Below are positions 8,918-18,480 of a DNA stretch of 64,000 bases, piece by piece. This stretch comes from Pirellulaceae bacterium. Lineage in GTDB: Bacteria > Planctomycetota > Planctomycetia > Pirellulales > Pirellulaceae. The position numbers were made by a program, and so were the translations under genes. Where the stretch lies: contig BPJV01000001.1 of NCBI GenBank assembly GCA_026004795.1, forward strand, positions 654,446 through 718,445, given 5' to 3'. The stretch's first letter is position 1; every line of letters begins with the position of its first letter. A model generated the notes under the pieces. It saw nothing but the letters and a program-made list of their open reading frames with translations, did not search any database and was not told the DNA's origin.

Positions 8918-11900
8918 ATGGTAGGCTCTTATTGTCGACCTTCACTTCCGCCCGGCTGTCCTGGCGGTACGAGGCGTCGCCGGCGGAAACGCCTCTGGGT
9001 ACTGTCCAGTTTTATGGCGCTTGGCCATCTGTTGCTAGGAGTGGTTGGTGAGGGGCCGATCGCCAGCGGACAGCAGGTAGAAGGAGATTTGGCAGTCCAA
9101 GCCGTTCCTGGAGGAGCGCTTACTCCGGAGCAGGTGGAGAAGATGAAGGCTCAGGCAGCGGCCCAGCGCCCATCCGCCGAAGGTAAGGCTCCGACCGACG
9201 CGGCCGCCGGAGGCGAGGGCCAGGGCAAGCCTGGTGGAGGCAACAGTGGTCAAGATGCTGAGGGCGGGTTGAAGGTTATCCAGCGAAGTCCCCAGCCACC
9301 CGAACCTCCTGACCCCGCCGAGTTGCAGGTGGTTCCCGATGAACAGGGACTGGTTTCCTTCCATTTTCGGAATCAACCATGGCTGGAAGTAATGCGTTGG
9401 TACGCGCGGGTGTGCAATTTGGCGCTCGACTGGCAAGAGCTTCCCGGCGACTATATCAACCTGATGACGCGGCGTCCTTATACGCTTGATGAGGCGGGCG
9501 ACTTGATCAATCGTGCGCTGCTGATGCGCGGGTTCACCATGTTGCGGGGCGAAGACACGCTGACGGTGGTCAAAGTCGAAGGGCTCAACCCGGCACTGGT
9601 CCCCCGCGTGGAACCGAATCAGTTGGTCGATCTTCCGCCGCATCAGTTTGTGCGCACTTCCTTCTCCTTGCAATGGATGTTGGCGGAAGAGGTGCATGAA
9701 GAGTTCTCGGCGATGCTGTCGAAGAACGGCAAGCTCACGCCTCTTCCTGCGGCCAACCGGTTAGAAGCCATGGATGCGGTGGCCAACCTGCGGGACATCT
9801 ATGCGATTATCCAGGAGGAGGAATCCGCCGTGGCGTTGCAGAATCTCGCGCGCGAGTTTCCGCTAAAGTATGCTCGGGCCGCGACGGTGAAAATGCAATT
9901 GGAGGCATTTCTGGGCCTGCAAAGCTCCTCATCGACGGGCGGGGGCGGTTCCCCGGGCGGTGTGATGGACATGTCCAGGATGATGCAGCAACAAATGCAG
10001 CAGTTGCAGCAGCAGATGCAACAACAAATGCAGCAGGCGGCGCAAGGGCGCGGAGGGGGAGGTCCAGCCCGTCCAACTCGCTCCGACAAAGTATACCTGG
10101 TGGCCAACGATCGCACGAATAGCGTGATCGTGCATGCGCCTCCCGATAAAATGGCGCTCGTGGAATCGTTCATCGCCCGGGTCGATGTCCCGAACGAAAA
10201 TGCGGTTGACTTTCAGCGGTTGAACGCCCGCATGCGCGTCTTTCGGCTGGCCTCTCTCAGTCCCTCGGAGTTGGTGGCCACCTTGACGGCCATGGATGTG
10301 CTCGAACCGCAAACGCGTTTGCAAGTCGATGCTGAGAACAACGCGATTATCGCGTATGCGTCGGTGGCCGATCAGTTCTTGATTCAATCGGTCATCGAGC
10401 GGTTGGACGGTTCGGCTCGGTCCTTCCACGTGATTCAATTGCGGCGGCTCGATGCGGAAGCGGTAGCCGGAAGCATCCGGTTTCTCATGGGAGTGGATGA
10501 CGATGAAGAGGACGATCGATCTCGCTATCGGCCGTATTACTACGATTTCTATTCTCGCCGCAACACCGAGGAGAGCAAACCGAAAGACAAGATGCGGGTG
10601 GGTGCCAACGTACAGGACAATCAGTTGCTGTTATGGGTCAATGAAGTCGAGCTTCAGGAGATTCACAACCTCTTGATGAAGCTGGGGGAACTGCCGCCGG
10701 AAGGTGGTAATCGTTCCACGATCCGGGTTATCGATGCGTCGCGCAAACCGGAAACCTATCGGTATTTGTTGCGATTGAAAGAGCAGTGGGAGCGTGTTGC
10801 ACCCAATCCGTTGATTCTGCCCGACGCCAACGCGTTTGCTGATCCGGGGACCGCCACTGAGGAAGCGAAGTCTGAGGGTGAGGTGAGCGAGGAGAAGACG
10901 GAGGAAGCCGACGCTACCGGCGGCTCGCCCCGAGCCATGCCCACCCCAGATTCTCGCCGTGATCGGCAAGATACCGATCGCACCAGCGAGGTGACGTGGG
11001 CCACAGAGGGCATGATCACCGGGGGAGAGACACCGGTCGTATCGCTCCATCGTCTGGTCAGCTTGCAGGGCAAGGCGCTTTCCGACGAGCCGCAGTCGGT
11101 CTCTGCGACGGAGCAGCCGGCGGCTGCAGAAGGGCAAACGGCCGCGGAGAGTCCACCGGCGACACCGAGCGAGGAGATTCCGCAACGCGATGTGCCTCCG
11201 GTGGTCATCGCGATCGATGAGGCGGGGAGATTGGTGCTGCAGAGTGCCGATCCGGCAGCCCTCGATCGGCTGGAACAGCTCATGCAGGTCAATCGTCCTC
11301 CGCAACGACGCTATGATGTGTTCAAAGTACAACATGTGCCGGCAACCTGGGTTGTTTTGCAATTAGAGGAGTACTTCGACACCAAGGAGGAAGAACCGGA
11401 GCGTCCTTATCCTTACTGGTTTTTCTTCGATGACTTTGAACGTGATGACAAGGAAGAACCTAGCCAGTTGGGGCGGAAGCAGCCGCTGCGATTCGTAGCC
11501 GACAGTGACACCGGTACGATCGTGGTGCAAGGGGCTGATGATATCGACCGCCAGACGATCAAGGAATTGATCGAATTGTGGGATGTACCGCCGCCGGTGG
11601 ATGAAGAGACCGTGCGCTATACGCGGCTGGTACGGATTCGCTATTCGAAGGCGGAGGTCATCGCGGCGACGATCAAAGATGCTTACCGTGATCTGCTCAG
11701 TGCCAACGACCCAGCGGTTCAACGTGGTCGCAACAACAATGGCACGGAGGAGGAAAAACGCGCGGAAGGTGGAGTGCAGGACGGTGGGGGGATGAGCTTT
11801 TCGTTCAAGGGCAAGTTGTCCTTGGGGGTTGATGCGCTGACCAACTCCATTCTTGTTTCGGCCGAGGGGATGAAGTTGCTCGAGTTGGTCGTAGCGATGA

Positions 11901-12136
11901 TCGAGGAGTTGGACCAGGCCGCCAAGACGGAAGGTCAGGTGAGTGTCTACACGCTACCGGCAGGAATCAGTGGCAAATCGCTGGAAAAATCTCTGCGAGC
12001 CATGTTCGAGGCGCCGAAGCAACCGCCGCAAGGGCAGCCAGGGCGCCCTGGCCAGCCCGCGAATCCACCGCAACCTGGGCAGCCTCCCAATGGCGGCGCG
12101 CCCGCTGGGGCGGCCCCAGGATTCGACAACCAATGA
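8918..12136 (+). CDS. large secreted protein with repeated secretin N-domains, no pore domain
   Basis: About 1072 aa from the ATG at 8918 (AAGGGG upstream; an ATG at 8855 is an alternative). An Arg-rich start and hydrophobic stretch form a signal peptide. Modules resembling secretin N0/N1 domains then recur: an STN-like one at about 145-227, and others near 240-300, 310-425, 437-495, 504-594, 797-894 and 897-1000. Several contain the typical D-x-x-T/N-x-(I/V)-I-V core (for example NDRTNSVIVHA). Low-complexity segments interrupt them: a Met/Gln-rich run near 350-375, an acidic Pro-rich linker at 645-760 and a Pro/Gly tail. No secretin beta-barrel domain is seen. It lies about 200 bp upstream of flgC on the same strand. 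The role is unknown; a periplasmic scaffold is plausible. Confidence 0.8.
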   Translation: MVGSYCRPSLPPGCPGGTRRRRRKRLWVLSSFMALGHLLLGVVGEGPIASGQQVEGDLAVQAVPGGALTPEQVEKMKAQAAAQRPSAEGKAPTDAAAGGEGQGKPGGGNSGQDAEGGLKVIQRSPQPPEPPDPAELQVVPDEQGLVSFHFRNQPWLEVMRWYARVCNLALDWQELPGDYINLMTRRPYTLDEAGDLINRALLMRGFTMLRGEDTLTVVKVEGLNPALVPRVEPNQLVDLPPHQFVRTSFSLQWMLAEEVHEEFSAMLSKNGKLTPLPAANRLEAMDAVANLRDIYAIIQEEESAVALQNLAREFPLKYARAATVKMQLEAFLGLQSSSSTGGGGSPGGVMDMSRMMQQQMQQLQQQMQQQMQQAAQGRGGGGPARPTRSDKVYLVANDRTNSVIVHAPPDKMALVESFIARVDVPNENAVDFQRLNARMRVFRLASLSPSELVATLTAMDVLEPQTRLQVDAENNAIIAYASVADQFLIQSVIERLDGSARSFHVIQLRRLDAEAVAGSIRFLMGVDDDEEDDRSRYRPYYYDFYSRRNTEESKPKDKMRVGANVQDNQLLLWVNEVELQEIHNLLMKLGELPPEGGNRSTIRVIDASRKPETYRYLLRLKEQWERVAPNPLILPDANAFADPGTATEEAKSEGEVSEEKTEEADATGGSPRAMPTPDSRRDRQDTDRTSEVTWATEGMITGGETPVVSLHRLVSLQGKALSDEPQSVSATEQPAAAEGQTAAESPPATPSEEIPQRDVPPVVIAIDEAGRLVLQSADPAALDRLEQLMQVNRPPQRRYDVFKVQHVPATWVVLQLEEYFDTKEEEPERPYPYWFFFDDFERDDKEEPSQLGRKQPLRFVADSDTGTIVVQGADDIDRQTIKELIELWDVPPPVDEETVRYTRLVRIRYSKAEVIAATIKDAYRDLLSANDPAVQRGRNNNGTEEEKRAEGGVQDGGGMSFSFKGKLSLGVDALTNSILVSAEGMKLLELVVAMIEELDQAAKTEGQVSVYTLPAGISGKSLEKSLRAMFEAPKQPPQGQPGRPGQPANPPQPGQPPNGGAPAGAAPGFDNQ

Positions 12137-12341
12137 CCGCAGGCCGCCCTGCCGTGCCATCGACGAAGCCGGCGCGCTCCGGGGCTCTCGTCCTCCAATG
12201 CTGCCGTTGCTAGCATCATTCTGCTCTTTTCTCGCACTCCTCGATTCGCTAATGTCGCCAGCAGAGGGGACGGCGCGAAGATACGATGAGGCGGTGCCGG
12301 ACTCGAGCAGGAAGCCATGTCTGATGATGGAGGATCGAGCG

Positions 12342-12764
12342 ATGTTTAGTGCTCTGGATGTAAGCACCAGTGCCTTGGTGGCACAGCGGATTCGATTGAA
12401 CACGATCTCGGGGAACATCGCCAACATCTCGTCGATTCAGGATGAGCAAGGGAACGCGCGTCCCTACCAACCTCGCTACGCTGTCTTTCAGACCGATGAC
12501 GAGCTAGTGGTTGAAGGGGGAGCCGCCGGAGTAAAGGTTGCGTCGGTCGAAATTGAGGAAAAAGAACCCTTGTATCGCTACCAGCCCGATCATCCGCTGG
12601 CCATCAAAGAGGGCGAGAAGAAGGGGTACGTGGCCTATCCGAACATCAATTTGAATGAGCAATTCGTCGACGCGCTGGAGGCGACACGTGCCTATGAGGC
12701 GAACATCGGGGTCATCGAGGTCACCAAATCCCTAGGCCGACAAACGTTATCGATCCTGGTGTAA
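12342..12764 (+). CDS. flgC: flagellar basal-body rod protein FlgC
   Basis: Proximal-rod component, exported through the flagellar type III apparatus. The 140-residue protein has the conserved rod/hook N-terminal heptad region (ALDVSTSALVAQRIRLNTIS, then NIANIS) and the FlgC C-terminus (EATRAYEANIGVIEVTKSLG). The ATG at 12342 is preceded by GGAGG at 12329-12333; the longer open frame upstream overlaps the previous gene and is not credible. fliE follows 57 bp later, the standard order. The flgB gene that normally precedes flgC is absent here. Confidence 0.93.
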   Translation: MFSALDVSTSALVAQRIRLNTISGNIANISSIQDEQGNARPYQPRYAVFQTDDELVVEGGAAGVKVASVEIEEKEPLYRYQPDHPLAIKEGEKKGYVAYPNINLNEQFVDALEATRAYEANIGVIEVTKSLGRQTLSILV

Positions 12765-12821
12765 GTTCCTGCACGGCGGCACGAACCGGTGTAATACACC
12801 GGGCATGGGAGAGAAGGGAAA

Positions 12822-13133
12822 ATGCCATCGATTCAGGGACCACAGCCGACACTCGATCTGTCGCTGCTGCAACGCTTGCAAACGCGTCCATCGGTCGGTG
12901 AGCAACCTGCTGCTGGTGAATTCGCCGAGTTGCTGACCGAGGGCGTATTGAGCGTCAATTCGATGCAACAAGATGCAGATGCAAAAATCCATGATTTGCT
13001 CACCGGCGGCGAGGTCTCGCAAGTGGAAGTGATCACGGCGGTGCAGAAAGCCGACATGGCCTTCCGCATGCTGGTTCAGGTGCGCAACAAGTTGTTGGCC
13101 GCGTACGAAGAGATCAATGGGATTCGTGTGTAA
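12822..13133 (+). CDS. fliE: flagellar hook-basal body protein FliE
   Basis: Small (103 aa) adaptor between the MS ring and the rod. The C-terminal half carries the family pattern VSQVEVITAVQKADMAFRML followed by VRNKLLAAYEEI, which matches FliE closely. The N-terminal 30 residues are variable, as usual. It lies between flgC and fliF with short spacers, so it belongs to the same transcription unit. Confidence 0.93.
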   Translation: MPSIQGPQPTLDLSLLQRLQTRPSVGEQPAAGEFAELLTEGVLSVNSMQQDADAKIHDLLTGGEVSQVEVITAVQKADMAFRMLVQVRNKLLAAYEEINGIRV

Positions 13134-13158
13134 TCCATTCGAGGAGAGATAACTGCCG

Positions 13159-14841
13159 ATGAATCTACTCGCTCAACTGGGTAGGCAAGTCACCGAGTTG
13201 TTTACCAGCCTGACGCCTGCCTCGCGGATTATGGCTGCCCTGTTGCTGGCGGTGACCGTGATCAGTTTCGGGTGGTTAGTGGCCGTGGGACAAGGGGATG
13301 CGAAGGTATACATCCTCGGGCTACTCACACCGGAAGAAATTCATCGCGCTGAACAGGCTTTTGGGGCGGCCATGCTCGGAGATTATGAGGTCGTCAATGG
13401 TACTCGCATCAAAGTGCCCGCGGCGAAGAAAGCCCTGTACCTGAAAGCGCTGGCCGACGGCGGTGCGATTCCCGCCCAATGGGGAGATGAAATCAAGGCT
13501 TCCTTGCAGACGGGGATCTTCGATCCTCCCTCCTTGATCAGCCGTCGTGAGGAAGTTGCCCGCGAGAAAGAGTTTGCCAAGCTGCTGGAACGCATGCCGC
13601 AAATCCATTTCGCCGCCGTCGAATACGACGAAGAGGATGGTGGCTTTGCTCGCGAACCGATCAAGGTGTGCAGCATTCAAGTGCAAGGGTACGCGAATCA
13701 GCCGATCGATCGTACGGTGTTGAAAAGTATCGCCGAACAAGCGTCCACCTACTTTGCGGGAATCCGCAAAGAAAACATCTCCGTGCTCGATCTGGGGACT
13801 TCCGTCAGCTACCGGCCCAGTGCCGATCCGGCAACCGAAGAGAATCCGGTGCTGTTGGCCCAAGCCGAATGGGAAGAGTATTTCAAACGGCAAGTGCACG
13901 ACGTACTCAACCAATATGGTGCCATCAAGGTGGCGGTGAACGTGGAACTCGACCCGAAACTCGAGGAGATTACCGAGTCGTTGAAGTTCGATCCGACGGG
14001 CGTGGCCATCCAGAGTTCCACCAGTCGGAAGGATGTGGAGTCGGCCAAACCGATCTCCGGTGGCCGTCCTGGGGTGAATCCTAATGCGTTGAACAGCCCA
14101 CAAACCATAGCCGATGCCGGGGTGCAAACCTCCAAGACGAAAGAGGCGGAGGAGATGACCGAGAGCCGCTACGGAACCAATGCCATTCGCACCAAGATGG
14201 CGGGACTGGTTCCGAAATCGGTGAAAGTGAGTGTGGGAATTCCCGAGTCGTATTATCGCAAGGTTTTCGTCTATCAATGGTTGCTGCAAAATCCAGACAA
14301 AAGCGAACAGGATGCACCGGCACCCGATGCCACTCAATTGGCCAACCTGAAGGCAAGTGTCGAGCAAGCGGTGACCGCGGCGGTGGAAGGGATTCCCGTG
14401 GGAGTCCGCCAAGGTGATGATCGCAAACCCTTCATTCGGGTATATTCCTATACCGACCTGCCCGTTCCCGAAGTGCCACCGCCGAGCTTCGCCGAGATCA
14501 CCATGGCGTGGCTTACCGCGAATTGGTCCACGCTGGCCTTGATCGGTGTGGTCCTGGTTGCTCTGGGAATGATGTTTAGTTGGGTCAAGGCAGGGGCGAA
14601 AGGGCCCGCGGCGGCTGATCGTGATTTCGAAGAAGGGTTTGGGCTTACCCTGCCAATCCCCGTGGAGGATGAACTGGATCTTTCCGATGCGCCCCAGGCC
14701 GAGGAATCGGAGGGAGAACGCAAGAAACGCATGCCCCAGGTTACTGGAGCCGACATCAAAGAGGACCTCTCCTCCTTGATACGAGAGAATCCTGACATTG
14801 CCGTCAATATGCTCAAGACGTGGATCGGTGAAGCCGCGTGA
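13159..14841 (+). CDS. fliF: flagellar MS-ring protein FliF
   Basis: Forms the inner-membrane MS ring of the basal body. The 560-aa protein has a first membrane helix at about residues 23-45, a periplasmic region with YscJ-like ring-building motifs (LTPEEIHRAEQAFGAA, ISRREEVAREKEFAKLLE), a second helix at about 452-475, and a cytoplasmic tail. The tail ends with IRENPDIAVNMLKTWI, the position of the FliG-binding peptide. Length agrees with the family. GGAG lies upstream of the ATG. It is the last plus-strand gene before the inverted sulfotransferase gene. Confidence 0.95.
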   Translation: MNLLAQLGRQVTELFTSLTPASRIMAALLLAVTVISFGWLVAVGQGDAKVYILGLLTPEEIHRAEQAFGAAMLGDYEVVNGTRIKVPAAKKALYLKALADGGAIPAQWGDEIKASLQTGIFDPPSLISRREEVAREKEFAKLLERMPQIHFAAVEYDEEDGGFAREPIKVCSIQVQGYANQPIDRTVLKSIAEQASTYFAGIRKENISVLDLGTSVSYRPSADPATEENPVLLAQAEWEEYFKRQVHDVLNQYGAIKVAVNVELDPKLEEITESLKFDPTGVAIQSSTSRKDVESAKPISGGRPGVNPNALNSPQTIADAGVQTSKTKEAEEMTESRYGTNAIRTKMAGLVPKSVKVSVGIPESYYRKVFVYQWLLQNPDKSEQDAPAPDATQLANLKASVEQAVTAAVEGIPVGVRQGDDRKPFIRVYSYTDLPVPEVPPPSFAEITMAWLTANWSTLALIGVVLVALGMMFSWVKAGAKGPAAADRDFEEGFGLTLPIPVEDELDLSDAPQAEESEGERKKRMPQVTGADIKEDLSSLIRENPDIAVNMLKTWIGEAA

Positions 14842-15022
14842 GATGGTTGCCGGATCTTGGTCTCCGCCATCACCCGTCGGCCACCCTAACTTCTGTGCCT
14901 CGATCAATCCCTCTGGCCGCGTGAAGCGGCCGCGAGGTGGGCACTGTTTTTCACCTTTCTGCACAATCCCATTCCTCTACGGGCGGAGATCGTGCCGAAC
15001 GTGAGGAGAGTAGCAGGCGCGA

Positions 15023-16261
15023 TCACTGGGCTACTTCCACCGACTCCAGGCCACGATGGACGTACCCGTATTTTGCCGCGTAGTGATGCCAATGATGGAA
15101 AATCCGTTGGGCGTCGAGCGGATCGGTAGGATGTTGATTGGGACGATACGCGCGATGGGAGGCCAAACGCTGTGCCAGACGCGGCGCCACCTCAGAAAAG
15201 TCTCCTAAGTCCAGCGATCGGTAAACATGGCGGATCGTATTGTAAGGGTCGGCAGCCAGGTCTTCGTAGCGGACGTCCATAATGCGGCGGGCATCAATCG
15301 TGTGGCGATCTTTCTCGAACTGCGCGTACATCCGTCTTAGGCAGGTGAGCACATAATCCGATGTTCGCTCCTCGTCGGCCGAACCATGCAAGGCCTGCAC
15401 TTGTTCGAGAGAGCGCCACAAGCGTTTGGTGGAATGGTAGAGTTTTTCTGGGTCGCGCACCATGTGGATGAACTTGGCCCCAGGATACATGCTCGCCAGC
15501 AGCCCCAGGCGACCGGTATGCGTGGGGCTCTTCAGTATCAGACGCTTACCCCCATAGCGGTAGGTGATCGCCTGCAAGAACCAATGAAACGTCGTCTTCC
15601 ATCGTGCCAACTCGTCCTCGTTCAATCCCTGCATGTCCAAATACTGCAGATAGGTATCTTGAGTTTGCGGAAAGGCGATTCGCAGGTAGGGGCTGGGCAC
15701 CCCTAGATTCATCAACGCAAACTCATCCTCTTGAGGAAGATCCCAGCCGGCACGCATGTTGTCCATCGGTCGGCGTTTGGGCAGCAAGAATCCTCCCAAG
15801 CGGACCATCAAGTACTCGCTGAGCAAGAAGTGCGACGGGGCAAAGCACTGAAACGTATTGGGGAAGGCAAATTGCGGATCCTCGACCAGCAGCTCGTGCA
15901 TCAACGTCGTACCGCTCCGCCAATGCCCAATGATGAACACCGGAGGGTGCTGGATTGCTGTGGTGCGAATGCGACGATCGAAGATGGCTCGTTGAGCCAA
16001 GGCGAGGGCGTCATTGAGCGGCGTGATGGCGCTGACTCCCAAAACGATCGATACGCGGTCCCAGTCCACCTGCCAACGGTTGTTTCGCAATAACCGCCAC
16101 CAGCATCCGGCGCGCATTCCATGCCAGAAACGCGGAGACCATACCGGGTACGCGTTGATAGGCGTTCTTGCGCTTGAATTTCGAGTTTCTTCGTTCACCC
16201 CAAGTGTCTCCACTAGTTCAGGCCGTTGGGCGCTATCCGCGAGGACAATCGACCTGGACAT
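15023..16261 (-). CDS. sulfotransferase family protein
   Basis: Predicted PAPS-dependent sulfotransferase (412 aa). The 5'-phosphosulfate loop reads IIGHWRSGTTLMHELL (about residue 110). The 3'-phosphate-binding elements KSPTHTGRL and HMVRDPEKL follow at the expected distances, and a basic C-terminal region ends with a YRPNQH segment. It has no signal peptide or clear membrane span, so a cytosolic or membrane-associated enzyme is likely; the acceptor (carbohydrate, lipid or protein) cannot be told. It stands on the opposite strand between fliF and flhA, splitting the flagellar genes. Confidence 0.88.
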   Translation of the reverse strand: MSRSIVLADSAQRPELVETLGVNEETRNSSARTPINAYPVWSPRFWHGMRAGCWWRLLRNNRWQVDWDRVSIVLGVSAITPLNDALALAQRAIFDRRIRTTAIQHPPVFIIGHWRSGTTLMHELLVEDPQFAFPNTFQCFAPSHFLLSEYLMVRLGGFLLPKRRPMDNMRAGWDLPQEDEFALMNLGVPSPYLRIAFPQTQDTYLQYLDMQGLNEDELARWKTTFHWFLQAITYRYGGKRLILKSPTHTGRLGLLASMYPGAKFIHMVRDPEKLYHSTKRLWRSLEQVQALHGSADEERTSDYVLTCLRRMYAQFEKDRHTIDARRIMDVRYEDLAADPYNTIRHVYRSLDLGDFSEVAPRLAQRLASHRAYRPNQHPTDPLDAQRIFHHWHHYAAKYGYVHRGLESVEVAQ

Positions 16262-16377
16262 TCAGACGCTGCATTTCCTAGTGTCGTTCCATCGAACCGA
16301 CACAGCGCCGAGTAGATCGTTCGGCTTTCCACGATACCTTGTTCCCCCGGTTGGGTGGTGTGTTAAGGCAATCTGGC

Positions 16378-18477
16378 ATGAACCTGACTGCCCTGTTGAC
16401 GCGATATCGAGACCTGATTCTGCCGATCTCTATCATAGCATGTGTAGGGGTAATCCTGGTTCCCCTGCCCACGGCGATGATGGACGTGTTGTTGGCTGCC
16501 AATATTACGGTATCGGTCATCGTCTTGTTGACCACCATCTATATTAAGACCCCTCTGGAATTCAACATTTTCCCGTCGTTGCTGGTGGCGACAACACTGG
16601 GGCGGCTGGTGCTTAACGTGGCTACCACGCGGTTGATTCTCACGCGCGCCGACTCCAGCCAGGAGTCTGCCGCCGGTGGAGTGATCGCCGCCTTCGGTGA
16701 GTTCGTCGCGGGCGACCGTCTGGAGGTGGGGATCATCATCTTTGTCATCATTGTGTTGATCCAGTTCTTGGTGATTACCAAGGGGGCGACTCGGGTCAGC
16801 GAAGTGGCCGCACGGTTCGCCCTCGATGGCATGCCCGGACGCCAGATGGCCATCGATGCTGATTTGAATTCCGGGGCGATTGATGAGGCCGAAGCGCAAC
16901 GGCGACGGGCGGAGATTCAGCGCCAAGCGGACTTTTATGGTGCCATGGATGGTGCGAGCAAGTTTGTCCGCGGCGATGCCATCGCGGGAATCTTGATCAC
17001 CTTGATCAACATCATTGGTGGCCTGTACATCGGCATGTTCTACGCCGGTTTATCCTTGCAGGAATCACTGGCGATTTTCACCAAGCTGACGATCGGTGAT
17101 GGATTGGTTAGTCAAGTACCGGCGTTCTTGATCTCGTTGGCCGCCGCGTTGTTGGTAACGCGCAGTACGCAGCAGGTGAACTTGCCGATCGAATTTTTGA
17201 CCCAGCTACTGTCACGTCCACAGGCGCTGGCCGTGGCCGGTGGATTTCTAGGGTTGCTGATCTTTACCAGGTTGCCCACGATTCCGCTGTTGAGCTTGGG
17301 GGCCAGCTGCATTGGGCTGTCGATCCTACTGCGCAAACAGCAGGTGGCTGCCGCCCAGGCCGCGGAGTTGGCCGAGCAGGAGAAGTTGGCGGCCAAGGCG
17401 CGTCCTCCAGAGAAACGCCCTGAGGATTACTTGACCGTCGATCCCATGCGGATCGAAATCGGGGCCGGGCTGTTGCCCCTAGCCGACCCGCGGCGCGGTG
17501 GTGACCTGATGGAGAAAATCACTGGAGTGCGGGCCATTCTCGCCAGCGAGATGGGGATCTTGCTCCCCAAAGTACGGCTGAAGGACAAACTTAGTTTGCC
17601 GCAGAACAGCTACGAGATTCAAATTTCGGGCAACCTCGTGGCCAAGGGGGAAGTACTGCCCGATCGACTGCTGGCCATCGACATCGGGAACTGCTCGGGT
17701 CAAATCGAGGGGGTGGCGACGCGGGAACCGGCTGGCAATCGCCCGGCGGTGTGGATTACCCCCGACCAGCGGATCCAGGCGGAAATGTTCGGTTACCAAA
17801 TCGTATCTCCCAGCGCCGTCATGGCCACCCACTTACAAGAGATCGCGCGCAAGCATGCTGATGAACTGCTCACCAGAGACATGACCAAGCAGTTGGTCGA
17901 TCAGCTCAAGGAGATGAGTCCCACGGTGGTCGACGAGTTGATTCCGGGGTTGATGAAGCTGTCGGAGGTCCAGGCGGTGCTGCAGAATCTGCTTCGTGAG
18001 GACATCCCCATCCGCCAGCTTGGGTTGATCTTCGAAACGCTGGGGGACTATGCCCCGCGGATCAAGGATCCCATGTTCTTGACCGAGTACGTGCGCAATC
18101 GGCTGGCACGCACCATCTGCCAACGGTTCAGCGACTCGGCCGGCCGACTCCATGTGGTGACGATGGATCCTGCCATGGAAGACCGTATTGCCGCCGGATT
18201 CGAAATCACCGAGCGAGGCCTGATGATTCGCATGTCGGCCCAAGCGATCGAGTTGACCTGTCAGCAGATCGCTGCCCAAGTCAAACGGTTGACCGAATCG
18301 GGGCATAAACCGATTCTGTTAGTCAGTCCCCGGATTCGTGCTGCCCTACGTCAGATCACTCAGACTCATCTGCCCGATTTGCGCATTCTCAGCCATTCGG
18401 AAATCACCATGCAAACGCAAACGATCTCCGTTGGTATCGTCACGGATCCTCCGTCTCCTCAAACACCGAGAAGCTAA
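16378..18477 (+). CDS. flhA: flagellar export apparatus protein FlhA
   Basis: Central export-gate component of the flagellar type III secretion system. The 699-aa protein has about eight N-terminal membrane helices up to roughly residue 320. The highly conserved cytoplasmic loop ALDGMPGRQMAIDADLNSG (FHIPEP family signature region) lies near residue 150. A cytoplasmic nonamer-forming domain covers about 350-690. The ATG at 16378 is preferred; a TTG at 16339 would add 13 residues. flhF follows 3 bp after the stop, so coupled translation is likely. Confidence 0.95.
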   Translation: MNLTALLTRYRDLILPISIIACVGVILVPLPTAMMDVLLAANITVSVIVLLTTIYIKTPLEFNIFPSLLVATTLGRLVLNVATTRLILTRADSSQESAAGGVIAAFGEFVAGDRLEVGIIIFVIIVLIQFLVITKGATRVSEVAARFALDGMPGRQMAIDADLNSGAIDEAEAQRRRAEIQRQADFYGAMDGASKFVRGDAIAGILITLINIIGGLYIGMFYAGLSLQESLAIFTKLTIGDGLVSQVPAFLISLAAALLVTRSTQQVNLPIEFLTQLLSRPQALAVAGGFLGLLIFTRLPTIPLLSLGASCIGLSILLRKQQVAAAQAAELAEQEKLAAKARPPEKRPEDYLTVDPMRIEIGAGLLPLADPRRGGDLMEKITGVRAILASEMGILLPKVRLKDKLSLPQNSYEIQISGNLVAKGEVLPDRLLAIDIGNCSGQIEGVATREPAGNRPAVWITPDQRIQAEMFGYQIVSPSAVMATHLQEIARKHADELLTRDMTKQLVDQLKEMSPTVVDELIPGLMKLSEVQAVLQNLLREDIPIRQLGLIFETLGDYAPRIKDPMFLTEYVRNRLARTICQRFSDSAGRLHVVTMDPAMEDRIAAGFEITERGLMIRMSAQAIELTCQQIAAQVKRLTESGHKPILLVSPRIRAALRQITQTHLPDLRILSHSEITMQTQTISVGIVTDPPSPQTPRS

Positions 18478-18480
18478 GCC

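Noticed and set aside
13321-14964. Open frame of 547 codons on the minus strand
   Set aside because: Antisense shadow of fliF; composition is His/Gly/Arg-rich with no recognisable domain.
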